From Cognatiluteimonas weifangensis (GTDB lineage Bacteria > Pseudomonadota > Gammaproteobacteria > Xanthomonadales > Xanthomonadaceae), in assembly GCF_003416885.1 (NCBI RefSeq), contig NZ_QVPD01000006.1, positions 62,001-126,000 of the forward strand: a stretch of DNA of 64,000 bases. The letters run 5' to 3'. Below the pieces are notes generated by a model. That model was not told the DNA's origin, did not search any database, and worked only from the letters and a program-made list of their open reading frames with translations. Position numbers and translations under genes: made by a program. Positions 57,108-64,000 of the stretch are shown in pieces (position 1 is the stretch's first letter; every line of letters starts with the position of its first letter).

Positions 57108-57141
57108 GGCGTTGGTTTTCCGGAAGCGGAGGAAGAGCGGG

Positions 57142-57170
57142 ATTATGCGGCAAAACCCGCCCCCGGCGAA
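57142..57170 (-). promoter_or_regulatory. Possible promoter of speD
   Basis: On the minus strand TTCGCC (57170-57165) and CATAAT (57147-57142) are 17 bases apart. The -10 is good, the -35 weak. Confidence 0.45.
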
Positions 57171-57189
57171 AACCCGGGCCGGCGGGGGT

Positions 57190-57218
57190 TTGCCGCCGGC
57201 GCGGCAACGTCATACCCT
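57190..57218 (+). promoter_or_regulatory. Possible promoter of clp
   Basis: TTGCCG (57190-57195) and TACCCT (57213-57218) are 17 bases apart, 32 bases before the ATG. It is back to back with the speD promoter in a 143-base shared region. Confidence 0.45.
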
Positions 57219-57250
57219 GCACCGAACCCGCCCGCGCAGCCCTGACTCCT

Positions 57251-57934
57251 ATGCCGACCGCCTTGCACGTCGCGCACCGCCAAACCACCACCAACCCGCT
57301 GGCGCCCGACGCCGCCGCGATCGACCGCTTCCTCGGCTACTGCCACCGCCGCCGCTATCCGCCGCGCACCGAGGTGTTCCGCCCGGGCGACCCGGCCGGC
57401 ACGCTCTATTACGTGGTCAACGGCTCCACCAGCATCATCACCGAGGAGGACGACGGCCGCGAGCTGGTGCTGGGCTACTTCGGCGCCGGCGAGTTCGTCG
57501 GCGAGATGGGCCTGTTCATCGAATCCGACCGGCGCGAGGTGATCCTGCGCACTCGGGTGCCGTGCGAACTGGCCGAGATCAGCTACGAGCGCCTGTACCA
57601 GCTGTTCGCCGGGCCGCTGGCGGCCGACGCGCCGGGGCTGCTGTGGGCGATCGGCGCGCAGCTGTCGCGGCGCCTGCTCGATACCAGCCGCAAGGCCGGG
57701 CGCCTGGCGTTCCTCGACGTCACCGACCGCATCATCCGCACCCTGCACGACCTGACCCACGAGCCGGAGGCGATGAGCCACCCGCAGGGCACGCAGCTGC
57801 GGGTCTCGCGGCAGGAGCTGGCGCGCCTGGTCGGCTGCTCGCGCGAGATGGCCGGGCGGGTGCTGAAGAAGCTGCAGCTCGACGGCGTGCTGCACGCACG
57901 CGGCAAGACCATCGTGCTGTACGGCACGCGCTGA
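57251..57934 (+). CDS. clp: CRP-family global regulator Clp
   Basis: A DNA-binding regulator of 227 residues. The cyclic-nucleotide-binding domain has TEVFRPGDPAGTLYYVVNGS, EFVGEMGLFIESDRREVILR and RTRVPCELAEISYERL. The C-terminal helix-turn-helix is RVSRQELARLVGCSREMAGR, followed by LKKLQLDGVLHARGKTIVLY. In Xanthomonas Clp binds target promoters unless c-di-GMP is bound and controls virulence, motility and exopolysaccharide genes. The helix-turn-helix region is essentially the same as in Xanthomonas Clp as I recall it. ATG 57251 is the only start. Confidence 0.93.
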   Translation: MPTALHVAHRQTTTNPLAPDAAAIDRFLGYCHRRRYPPRTEVFRPGDPAGTLYYVVNGSTSIITEEDDGRELVLGYFGAGEFVGEMGLFIESDRREVILRTRVPCELAEISYERLYQLFAGPLAADAPGLLWAIGAQLSRRLLDTSRKAGRLAFLDVTDRIIRTLHDLTHEPEAMSHPQGTQLRVSRQELARLVGCSREMAGRVLKKLQLDGVLHARGKTIVLYGTR

Positions 57935-57937
57935 GCG

Positions 57938-58390
57938 ATGGCGAGCGCTGCCGGCCCTGCGCCGCGGGTGCGGCCGGCGACAGCGGACGACGCCGGGGCC
58001 GTGGCCCGGCTGCTGGCCCAGCTCGGCTATCCCTGTGCGCACGAGGAGGCCGCCGAACGCATCGCGGTGATCGCCGCCGACCCGCGCCAGCACCTGCTGC
58101 TGGCCGAGCATGACGGCGCGGCCTGCGGGCTGGTCTCGCTCCACCTCCTGTACTCGCTCGCGCACGGCGCGGAGCTGGCGCGCATCACCGCGCTGGTGGT
58201 CGCCCCCGAGCACTGCCGCCGCGGCATCGGCCGTCGGCTGCTGCGCGAGGTCGAGCAACTGTCGCGCCGCCGCCGCGTGCACCGGATCGAGGTCGCCAGC
58301 AACGCCCAGCGCACCGGCGCGCACGCGTTCTACCGCGACTGCGGTTACGCCGACGGCTCGCTGCGCTTCGTCAAGATGCTGGGCGACTGA
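57938..58390 (+). CDS. GNAT family N-acetyltransferase
   Basis: A protein of 150 residues with the GNAT fold. The first beta strand and helix (RVRPATADDAGAVARLLAQL) and the acetyl-CoA-binding loop ITALVVAPEHCRRGIGRRLL are clear. ASNAQRTGAHAFYRDCGY is the usual C-terminal motif. The substrate is unknown. It starts 3 bases after the clp stop, so the two may be cotranscribed. Confidence 0.85.
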   Translation: MASAAGPAPRVRPATADDAGAVARLLAQLGYPCAHEEAAERIAVIAADPRQHLLLAEHDGAACGLVSLHLLYSLAHGAELARITALVVAPEHCRRGIGRRLLREVEQLSRRRRVHRIEVASNAQRTGAHAFYRDCGYADGSLRFVKMLGD

Positions 58391-58468
58391 CGGGACGCCG
58401 CACAGGGCAGCATGCGGCAGCGGCGCGCGCCGACGCCTGCGGCCGGCACGGGGCGCCCCGGCGCCGCT

Positions 58469-59206
58469 CTACCCCGGCGGATCGCCAGCGCGGTGGGCAC
58501 AACCCCAGTTGAGAATCGGCGTGCCCGGCGGCAGCACGCGGCGGAACAGCGCCACCCGCGAGCGCTTCGGGTTGACCACCACCGGCCGGCGCGCGGCCTG
58601 CAGCAGCGGCAGGTCGGCGGCGCTGTCGGAATAGGCGATCGCGATCCGGTCGTAGCCGTGGTCCCAGATCATCCGCATCTTGTTGGCCGCGTGGCAGTGC
58701 TGCACGGTGACGTAGCCGCCCAGGAACGGCTCGCCGAGACTGCCGATCACCGGCAGGTCCTGGTGGGCGACGAAGTCCAGGATCGCGCGCGCCAGCTCCG
58801 GCGGCGCGCCGGTGGCGATCAGCACCCTGTCGCCGGCGACACGGTGGCGGTGCAGCACCTCCAGCGCCCGCGGCAGCAGCCGGGCGCGGATGGCCGCGGC
58901 GTCGGCCTGCACGTAGGCGTCGATCAGGCGCTCGATGTCGCGGCCGCCGCCGACCGTGCCGATCCACAGGAACCCGGAAATCCCGCGGCGCCGGGTCGGC
59001 AGCCAGGCCACCATCGGCAGCAGCAGCGGCGCGGCCAGCAGCGCCAGCGCCTGGCGCCAGCGGCGGCGCCGGATCAGCCACGCCACCAGGTGCGCGCCGG
59101 AGTCGCCGGCGTACAGGGTGTGGTCGAAGTCGAACACCACCAGCGGCCGGTACGGCAGCGCGGTCTCGGGTGCGGGCATCGGCGCGGGCTCGGGGAGCGG
59201 CATCAT
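58469..59206 (-). CDS. HAD-IB family phosphatase in the trp operon
   Basis: A protein of 245 residues of the HAD superfamily. Motif I is [15 protein letters not shown], motif [11 protein letters not shown], and motifs [18 protein letters not shown] basic region with hydrophobic stretches ([20 protein letters not shown]) suggests membrane association, as in the HAD-IB group that includes PgpC-like and serine-B-like phosphatases. The substrate is unknown. The start ATG 59206 overlaps the trpC stop (ATGA); ATG 59203 is also possible. It is the last gene of the trpE-G-D-C unit. Confidence 0.82.
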   Translation of the reverse strand: MMPLPEPAPMPAPETALPYRPLVVFDFDHTLYAGDSGAHLVAWLIRRRRWRQALALLAAPLLLPMVAWLPTRRRGISGFLWIGTVGGGRDIERLIDAYVQADAAAIRARLLPRALEVLHRHRVAGDRVLIATGAPPELARAILDFVAHQDLPVIGSLGEPFLGGYVTVQHCHAANKMRMIWDHGYDRIAIAYSDSAADLPLLQAARRPVVVNPKRSRVALFRRVLPPGTPILNWGCAHRAGDPPG

Positions 59207-60012
59207 GCGGCGAAGAATAGCCGTTGCAGCGCCGCGCCCGGATCGGCTTCGCGCATGAACGCCTCGCCGACCAGGAACGCGTCGACGCCCGCGGCGCGCA
59301 GGCGGCGCACGTCGGCGGCGGTGGCGATGCCGCTTTCGGTGACCAGGCGGCGCTCCGGCGGCACCGCAGTGCGCAGCGCCAGGGTGGTGTCCAGCGACAC
59401 CTTGAAGCTGCGCAGGTCGCGGTTGTTGATCCCGAGCAGCGGCGCGCGGCCGGCCACCGGCGGCAGCGCCAGCGCGCGCTGCAGCTCGTCCGCGGCATGC
59501 GCTTCCAGCAGCACGTCCATGCCCAGCGCCAGCGCCTGCGCGGACAACGCCCGCAGCTGCGCGTCGTCGAGCGCGGCCACGATCAGCAGAATGCAGTCGG
59601 CGCCCAGCGCGCGCGCCTCGACCACCTGGTAGGGATCGACGGTGAAATCCTTGCGCAGCACCGGCAGGGTGCAGGCGGCGCGGGCCTGCTGCAGGTGGGC
59701 GTCGGCGCCCTGGAAGAACTCGACGTCGGTCAGCACCGACAGGCAGGCGGCGCCGGCGGCGGCGTAGCTGCGCGCGATCGCCGCCGGGTCGAAGTCGGCG
59801 CGGATCAGGCCGCGCGACGGGCTGGCTTTCTTGATCTCGGCGATCACCGCGGGCGCGCCGGTCGCCACCCGGGCCGCGAGCGCGGCGGCGAAGCCGCGCG
59901 CCGGCGGCAGCTCCGCGGCCCGCGCCGCCAGTTCGCGCAGCGGCACGCGCGCGCGGCGCGCGGCCACCTCCTGCGCCTTGCGCTGCAGGATCCGCTGCAG
60001 GATGTCGTTCAT
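59203..60012 (-). CDS. trpC: Indole-3-glycerol phosphate synthase
   Basis: A TIM-barrel enzyme of 269 residues. It starts [40 protein letters not shown] holds the catalytic Lys, with [39 protein letters not shown] and [20 protein letters not shown]. It is monofunctional, with no TrpF domain. Four-base overlaps link it to trpD and to the HAD gene. Confidence 0.96.
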   Translation of the reverse strand: MNDILQRILQRKAQEVAARRARVPLRELAARAAELPPARGFAAALAARVATGAPAVIAEIKKASPSRGLIRADFDPAAIARSYAAAGAACLSVLTDVEFFQGADAHLQQARAACTLPVLRKDFTVDPYQVVEARALGADCILLIVAALDDAQLRALSAQALALGMDVLLEAHAADELQRALALPPVAGRAPLLGINNRDLRSFKVSLDTTLALRTAVPPERRLVTESGIATAADVRRLRAAGVDAFLVGEAFMREADPGAALQRLFFAA

Positions 60013-61058
60013 CGCCCGCCCGTCCCGGCGCCGGCGAGGCGCTGCGTGGCGGCGACGAACTCCCGCAGCTTCGCCCGCGCCGCGCCGGAGGCGAGCGCGG
60101 CACGGGCGCGGACGATGCCGTCGGCGATGGAGTCGGCGACGCCGGCCGCGTACAGCGCCGCGCCGGCGTTCAGGGCCACGATCTCCCGCGGCAGGCCCGG
60201 GGTGTCGTCGAGCGCGCTCAGCAGCATCGCCTTCGACTCGGCGGCATCGGCCACGCGCAGGTTGCGGGTATGCGCCATGGCGATGCCGAAATCCTCCGGA
60301 TGCACCTCGTACTCGCGCACCGCGCCGTCGCGCAGCTCGCCGACCAGGGTCGCCGCGCCCAGCGACAGCTCGTCCATGCCGTCGCGGCCCCACACCACCA
60401 GCGCGCGCTGCGCGCCCAGCGCCTGCAGCACCCGCACCTGGATGCCGACCAGGTCCGGATGGAACACCCCCATCAGGATGTTCGGCGCGCCCGCCGGGTT
60501 GGTCAGCGGGCCGAGGATGTTGAACAGGGTGCGCACCCCCAGCTCCCGGCGCACCGGCGCCACCATCTTCATCGCCGGATGGTGCAGCGGCGCGTACATG
60601 AAGCCGACGCCGGTGGCGCCGATGCACTGCGCCACCTGCTCGGGCTGCAGCTCGATCGCCGCGCCCAGCGCCTCCAGCACGTCGGCCGCGCCCGATCTGG
60701 AGGACACGCTGCGGTTGCCGTGCTTGGCGACCCGGGCGCCCGCCGCCGCGGCCACGAACGCGGCGGCGGTGGAGATGTTGAAGGTGTGCGCGCCGTCGCC
60801 GCCGGTGCCGACGATGTCGACCAGCTGCGCGCGGTCGGCGACCTCCACCGGGCGCGCGAACTCGCGCAGCACCTGCGCCGCGCCGGCGATCTCGTCGACG
60901 GTCTCCTTCTTCACCCGCAGCCCGGTGAGGATCGCGGCGGTCAGGGCCGGCGGGACCTCGCCGCGCATGATCCGGCGCATCAGGTCGACCATTTCGTCGA
61001 AAAAGATTTCGCGGTGCTCGATGGTGCGCTGCAGGGCTTCTTGCGGGGTGATGGGCAT
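60009..61058 (-). CDS. trpD: Anthranilate phosphoribosyltransferase
   Basis: A protein of 349 residues. Signature segments are [20 protein letters not shown] (PRPP binding), [32 protein letters not shown] and [18 protein letters not shown]. It overlaps trpC by four bases. A 120-base gap separates its start from the trpG stop, and nothing recognisable is in that gap. Confidence 0.96.
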   Translation of the reverse strand: MPITPQEALQRTIEHREIFFDEMVDLMRRIMRGEVPPALTAAILTGLRVKKETVDEIAGAAQVLREFARPVEVADRAQLVDIVGTGGDGAHTFNISTAAAFVAAAAGARVAKHGNRSVSSRSGAADVLEALGAAIELQPEQVAQCIGATGVGFMYAPLHHPAMKMVAPVRRELGVRTLFNILGPLTNPAGAPNILMGVFHPDLVGIQVRVLQALGAQRALVVWGRDGMDELSLGAATLVGELRDGAVREYEVHPEDFGIAMAHTRNLRVADAAESKAMLLSALDDTPGLPREIVALNAGAALYAAGVADSIADGIVRARAALASGAARAKLREFVAATQRLAGAGTGGR

Positions 61059-61178
61059 GGTGTGGGCTCGTGTGGGTCGGTGCCTGCGGCCGCGACGCAG
61101 GCGGGCGCGACGCAGGTCGCGATGGGAAACAAGCGCGGGGCCGGATCGCGACTCGCGTCCTCCACCGCCGGGCCGCGG

Positions 61179-61757
61179 TCAGCGCTCCAGGAAGTTCTTC
61201 AGCAGCGCATGGCCGTGCTCGGTCAGGATCGATTCGGGGTGGAACTGCACGCCTTCCACCGGGTGTTCGCGGTGGCGCAGGCCCATCAGCGCCTCGACAC
61301 CGCCGTCGGCGTGCTCGCTCCAGGCGGTGACCTCCAGGCACGGCGGCAGCGCGGCCGCGTCCACCACCAGCGAGTGGTAGCGGGTCGCCTCGAAACCGTC
61401 CGGCAGCCCCGCGAACACGCCGGCGCCGCGATGGCGGATGCGCGAGGTCTTGCCGTGCATGATCCGGCCGGCGCGCACCACCTGGCCGCCGTAGGCCTGG
61501 CCGATCGCCTGGTGGCCCAGGCACACGCCCAGGATCGGGATGCGCGGGCCGAGCGCGCGGATCAGCTCCAGCGACACCCCGGCCTGGTCCGGCGTGCACG
61601 GCCCCGGCGAGATCACGATCCGCTCCGGCGCGCGCGCGGCGATCTGCGCCACGCTCAGCGCGTCGTTGCGCACCACCTCCACCTCCGCGCCCAGCGCCTG
61701 CAGGTACTGCACCAGGTTGAAGGTGAAGCTGTCGTAGTTGTCCAGCATCAGCAGCAT
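61179..61757 (-). CDS. trpG: Anthranilate synthase component II (glutamine amidotransferase)
   Basis: A protein of 192 residues supplying ammonia to TrpE. The class I amidotransferase triad is present: Cys in [15 protein letters not shown], and His/Glu in [12 protein letters not shown]. It starts [19 protein letters not shown] at 61757, behind GAGGACG. The gap from the trpE stop is 10 bases. In some bacteria this subunit also serves folate synthesis; a second copy elsewhere cannot be judged. Confidence 0.95.
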   Translation of the reverse strand: MLLMLDNYDSFTFNLVQYLQALGAEVEVVRNDALSVAQIAARAPERIVISPGPCTPDQAGVSLELIRALGPRIPILGVCLGHQAIGQAYGGQVVRAGRIMHGKTSRIRHRGAGVFAGLPDGFEATRYHSLVVDAAALPPCLEVTAWSEHADGGVEALMGLRHREHPVEGVQFHPESILTEHGHALLKNFLER

Positions 61758-61767
61758 GGGGACGTCC

Positions 61768-63279
61768 TCACAGGCCGCGCGCGGCTTCGGCCACCGCACG
61801 GAACAGCGCGCGGCCCTTGTTCATCGTCTCTTCCCACTCCAGCGCCGGGTCGGAGTCGTGGACGATGCCGGCACCGGCCTGCACGTGCAGCCGGCCGTCC
61901 TGGATCACCGCGGTGCGGATCGCGATCGCGGTGTCGGCGTCGCCATGCCAGCCGAGGTAGCCGATGGCGCCGGCGTAGACGTTGCGCCGGATCGGCTCCA
62001 GCTCGCGGATGATCTCCAGCGCGCGGATCTTGGGCGCGCCGCTGACGGTGCCGGCCGGGAAGGCCGCGCGCAGCACGTCGGCGTACGACAGCCCGGCGCG
62101 CAGCGTGCCGGTGACCTCGCTGACGATGTGCATGACGTGGCTGTAGCGCTCGATCCCGAACCGCTCGCCCACTTCCACCGTGCCGGATTCGGCGACGCGG
62201 CCGACATCGTTGCGGCCCAGGTCGATCAGCATCAGGTGCTCGGCGCGCTCCTTGGGATCGGCCAGCAGCTCGGCCTCCAGCGCCGCGTCCTGCGCCGCGG
62301 TGGCGCCGCGCGGGCGGGTGCCGGCGATCGGGCGCACGGTGACGGTGGCGCGTCCGTGCGCGTCGTGCTGCAGCCGCGCCAGGATCTCCGGCGAACTGCC
62401 GACCACCTGCATCTCGCCGACATCCAGGAAGTACAGGTAGGGCGACGGATTCAGCGCGCGCAGCGCGCGGTACACGTCGATCGGGCGCGCGGCGAAGGGC
62501 ACCGACAGCCGTTGCGACAGCACCACCTGGAACACGTCGCCGGCAGCGATGTAGGCCTTGGCCCGGGCGACCGCATCGAGGAAGCCCTCGCGGCTGAAGC
62601 CGGAGACGAACTGCGCCTCGTCCAGCACCTGCGGCTGCTGCAGCTGCGGATAGCCGGCGCCGCCATGGCGCAGGCGATGGCTGAGTTCGTCCAGGCGGCG
62701 ATTGGCGCGCGCCAGCGCCTGCGGCTGCGCCGGATCGGCGTGCACCACCAGGTACAGCCGGCCCTTGAGGTTGTCGAACACCGCCAGCTCGGTGCTGAGC
62801 ATCAGCAGGATGTCGGGGGTGCCGAGCTCGTCGGGCTTGTCGGCACCGCGCAGGCGCGGCTCCAGGTACTGCACGCATTCGAAGCCGAACCAGCCGACCA
62901 GCCCGCCGCTGAAGCCCGGCAGGCCGTCGATCCCGGGCACCGAATGCGCGGCGCGCAGGCGCTCGACCTCGGCGAAGGGATCGGCGACTTCGCGCGCTTC
63001 GACCAACTCGCCATGCTCGGTCACCGACAGGGTGTGGCCGGCGAACGCGTACACCCGCTGCGCCGGCAGGCCGATGATCGAATAGCGGCCGAAACGCTCG
63101 CCGCCCTCGACCGATTCGAACAGGTAGGTGTGCGGGCCGTCGGCCAGCTTCAGGTAGACCGACAGCGGCGTGTCGAGGTCGGACAGGACCTCGCGCACCA
63201 CCGGGATCAGGGTATGGCCGTCAGCGGCGTGACGGGCGAAGCGCTCGGCGGCTTCGGCAGGGCTCGGGCTGGTACTCAC
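61768..63279 (-). CDS. trpE: Anthranilate synthase component I
   Basis: A chorismate-binding enzyme of 503 residues. The N-terminal part holds the Trp feedback site ([19 protein letters not shown], which includes the LLES-type motif). The catalytic core has [40 protein letters not shown] and [19 protein letters not shown]. It starts on GTG 63279, with GGAAG upstream. A short reading frame rich in Trp overlaps the first 59 bases and may regulate it. Confidence 0.94.
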   Translation of the reverse strand: MSTSPSPAEAAERFARHAADGHTLIPVVREVLSDLDTPLSVYLKLADGPHTYLFESVEGGERFGRYSIIGLPAQRVYAFAGHTLSVTEHGELVEAREVADPFAEVERLRAAHSVPGIDGLPGFSGGLVGWFGFECVQYLEPRLRGADKPDELGTPDILLMLSTELAVFDNLKGRLYLVVHADPAQPQALARANRRLDELSHRLRHGGAGYPQLQQPQVLDEAQFVSGFSREGFLDAVARAKAYIAAGDVFQVVLSQRLSVPFAARPIDVYRALRALNPSPYLYFLDVGEMQVVGSSPEILARLQHDAHGRATVTVRPIAGTRPRGATAAQDAALEAELLADPKERAEHLMLIDLGRNDVGRVAESGTVEVGERFGIERYSHVMHIVSEVTGTLRAGLSYADVLRAAFPAGTVSGAPKIRALEIIRELEPIRRNVYAGAIGYLGWHGDADTAIAIRTAVIQDGRLHVQAGAGIVHDSDPALEWEETMNKGRALFRAVAEAARGL

Positions 63280-63388
63280 GCAGGACTTCCTTCGACGGGC
63301 AGGCAGGGACGGCGGCAACGGTGGCGGCAGGCCACCATCGCCAGCCCTGCGGGGCTGCGAACGAAGGAGTGAAGGCGCACAAGCTCAT
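63221..63388 (-). CDS. Candidate trp leader peptide
   Basis: A 55-codon frame starts at ATG 63388, four codons after an in-frame TAG, with the peptide MSLCAFTPSFAAPQGWRWWP at its start. Trp codons at positions 16, 18 and 19 (63341-63343, 63335-63337, 63332-63334) form a W-R-W-W cluster. The frame ends at 63221, 59 bases inside trpE. A TAGAGT box (63399-63394) would put transcription at or near the ATG, so the RNA might be leaderless, but the -35 is poor. Three Trp in four codons just before trpE is very unlikely by chance. Confidence 0.6.
   Translation of the reverse strand: MSLCAFTPSFAAPQGWRWWPAATVAAVPACPSKEVLREYQPEPCRSRRALRPSRR
63303..63350 (-). promoter_or_regulatory. Hairpin over the Trp codons upstream of trpE
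   Basis: On the minus strand GGCGATGGTGGC (63342-63331) pairs with GCCACCGTTGCC (63325-63314) over all 12 positions, two of them G-U. A flanking GCAGGG (63350-63345) / CCCTGC (63308-63303) stem encloses it. The 5' arm includes the Trp codons. The trpE ribosome-binding site starts about 10 bases further on. No U-run follows, which points to control of translation rather than a terminator. Confidence 0.55.
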
Positions 63389-63520
63389 GGGCCGACTCTA
63401 GCAGGCGAGGCAGCGGCGGCGCTAGCTGCGATCTCTCAGCAGGTTGTCCCTCCGGGGCCGACTCCGAGACTGGAGGTGCCCCGGATGGACCTGCAAGAAC
63501 ATGATTTCTCTCCCGGGCAC

Positions 63521-63719
63521 GGAACCTTTGCGGAGGAAGCCGGTGGGGGCCGCCCTCGTGTGGGAGACGCCGTGAATGCATCCCGAGTGCGGAAACCTCT
63601 GCGGGGAGAAGCCGGCGGCCCGGCCTGTGCGGGACACGCCGTGAATACATCCCTGTAGGCTCCTCGGCGGCATCCATGCCGCCGACGGTCCCGCACAGGC
63701 CGAGCCACCGGCTTTCGGG
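63521..63719. repeat. Composite repeat element 2, direct units and palindrome
   Basis: Two direct units start at 63521 and 63591 (spacing 70), with the same GGAA(A)CC-TGCGG, GAAGCCGG, CACGCCGTGAAT pattern as element 1. They are followed by CCCTGTAGG, the CGGCGGCAT-CC-ATGCCGCCG palindrome, and an inverted core (GTCCCGCACAGGCCGAGCCA) with a few differences from the left arm. 63280-63520 otherwise holds only the trpE leader region. Confidence 0.8.
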
Positions 63720-63778
63720 CAAGTGAGTCGGCGCTTGTAGAGAAAACCAACCAGAAGCGATGGACGCCAATCTCGCCA

Positions 63779-63895
63779 AGTCGCCGCCCGGCTGGCTGGG
63801 GGTGCGGAGAGTGGACCAGGGAGGGTCCACGACCCGACTTAAAGACAGGAGGTCGTCAGGAGGGCGCAGCACCCCCAGCCAGCCGGGCGGCGACT
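63779..63895. repeat. Composite repeat element 2, long hairpin
   Basis: The 27-base arms 63779-63805 and 63869-63895 are perfectly complementary. The inner stem GTGGACC (63811-63817) / GGTCCAC (63824-63830) is also perfect. Compared with element 1 one outer pair has changed from G-C to T-A on both sides, so the pairing is kept. Confidence 0.8.
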
Positions 63896-63937
63896 CCCGC
63901 CGAAGCCGATCCCCAGATTGCAGGCCGGGTTGGCCTG

Positions 63938-64000
63938 CGCCCCGACTTAAAGACAGGAGGTCGTCAGGAGGGCGCAGCACCCCCCACAGCCCGCGGCGGC
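63938..64000. repeat. Composite repeat element 2, second tail repeat (runs off the window)
   Basis: GACTTAAAGACAGGAGGTCG and GCGCAGCACCCCCC repeat the tail block seen in the preceding hairpin (first copy near 63838). The element continues beyond 64000. Confidence 0.75.

Overview
The window is high-GC DNA (roughly 68-70% G+C by eye in most genes) from a member of the Xanthomonadaceae/Lysobacteraceae, most like Lysobacter or Luteimonas. Several things point there: a Clp-type CRP regulator diverging from speD, a fused CysNC, a fused guanylyltransferase/isomerase next to etfBA, an H-NS-family protein of xanthomonad type, and a lipopolysaccharide gene island between etfA and a metB-like gene, which is the conserved LPS locus of Xanthomonas. 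Genus and species are inferred from gene content only.

Layout. 1-6760: end of valS, an exported amidohydrolase, a pssA / psi-like / rimI operon, two overlapping DUF4124 genes, proS and an H-NS-like gene. 6906-12780: a ThrE-type exporter, a four-gene MCE lipid transporter (STAS-fused permease, ATPase, MlaD-like, PqiC-like lipoprotein) and an AlkB-like oxygenase. 12887-22212: ETF-ubiquinone oxidoreductase, scoAB, sulfate activation (cysD, cysNC) with an SLC13/RCK permease, and manC. 22334-24024: etfBA.

24059-43859 is the LPS/O-antigen island. Parts of it are clearly AT-richer than the flanks. The plus-strand half holds WbqC, a polyprenyl-phosphate GT2, a sulfotransferase, two four-helix SMR-like proteins on either side of a hexapeptide acyltransferase, a WecE-type aminotransferase and a lipoprotein. 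The minus-strand half starts 3 bases after metB and runs wzm, wzt (with a C-terminal sugar-binding domain), a GT4, a DUF4214/coiled-coil/methyltransferase protein, rmd, gmd, a GT4, a double GT4, an FkbM methyltransferase and a large GT-C-like membrane protein. Together these fit an ABC-exported, GDP-D-rhamnose-based O-chain with a methylating chain terminator. A separate lipid-linked-sugar route probably decorates it, and sulfation is possible.

43863-49495: metB-like gene, cbs, a YdcH/DUF465 protein, a DUF4398 lipoprotein and pilU. 49515-50345: a composite repeat element with direct ~70-bp units, a GTAG-headed palindrome and a large hairpin with tail repeats. 50358-57218: maiA, a fumarylacetoacetase, a 2OG-Fe dioxygenase, tRNA-Gln, rplM-rpsI, a GlcF-like protein, coq7 and speD. 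57251-63279: clp, a GNAT protein, and the minus-strand trpE-trpG-trpD-trpC-HAD operon. A short ORF with a W-x-W-W cluster inside a 12-bp hairpin precedes trpE and looks like a trp leader peptide. A second copy of the composite repeat fills 63521-64000. Its 27-bp hairpin pairs perfectly and differs from the first copy by a compensated base pair.
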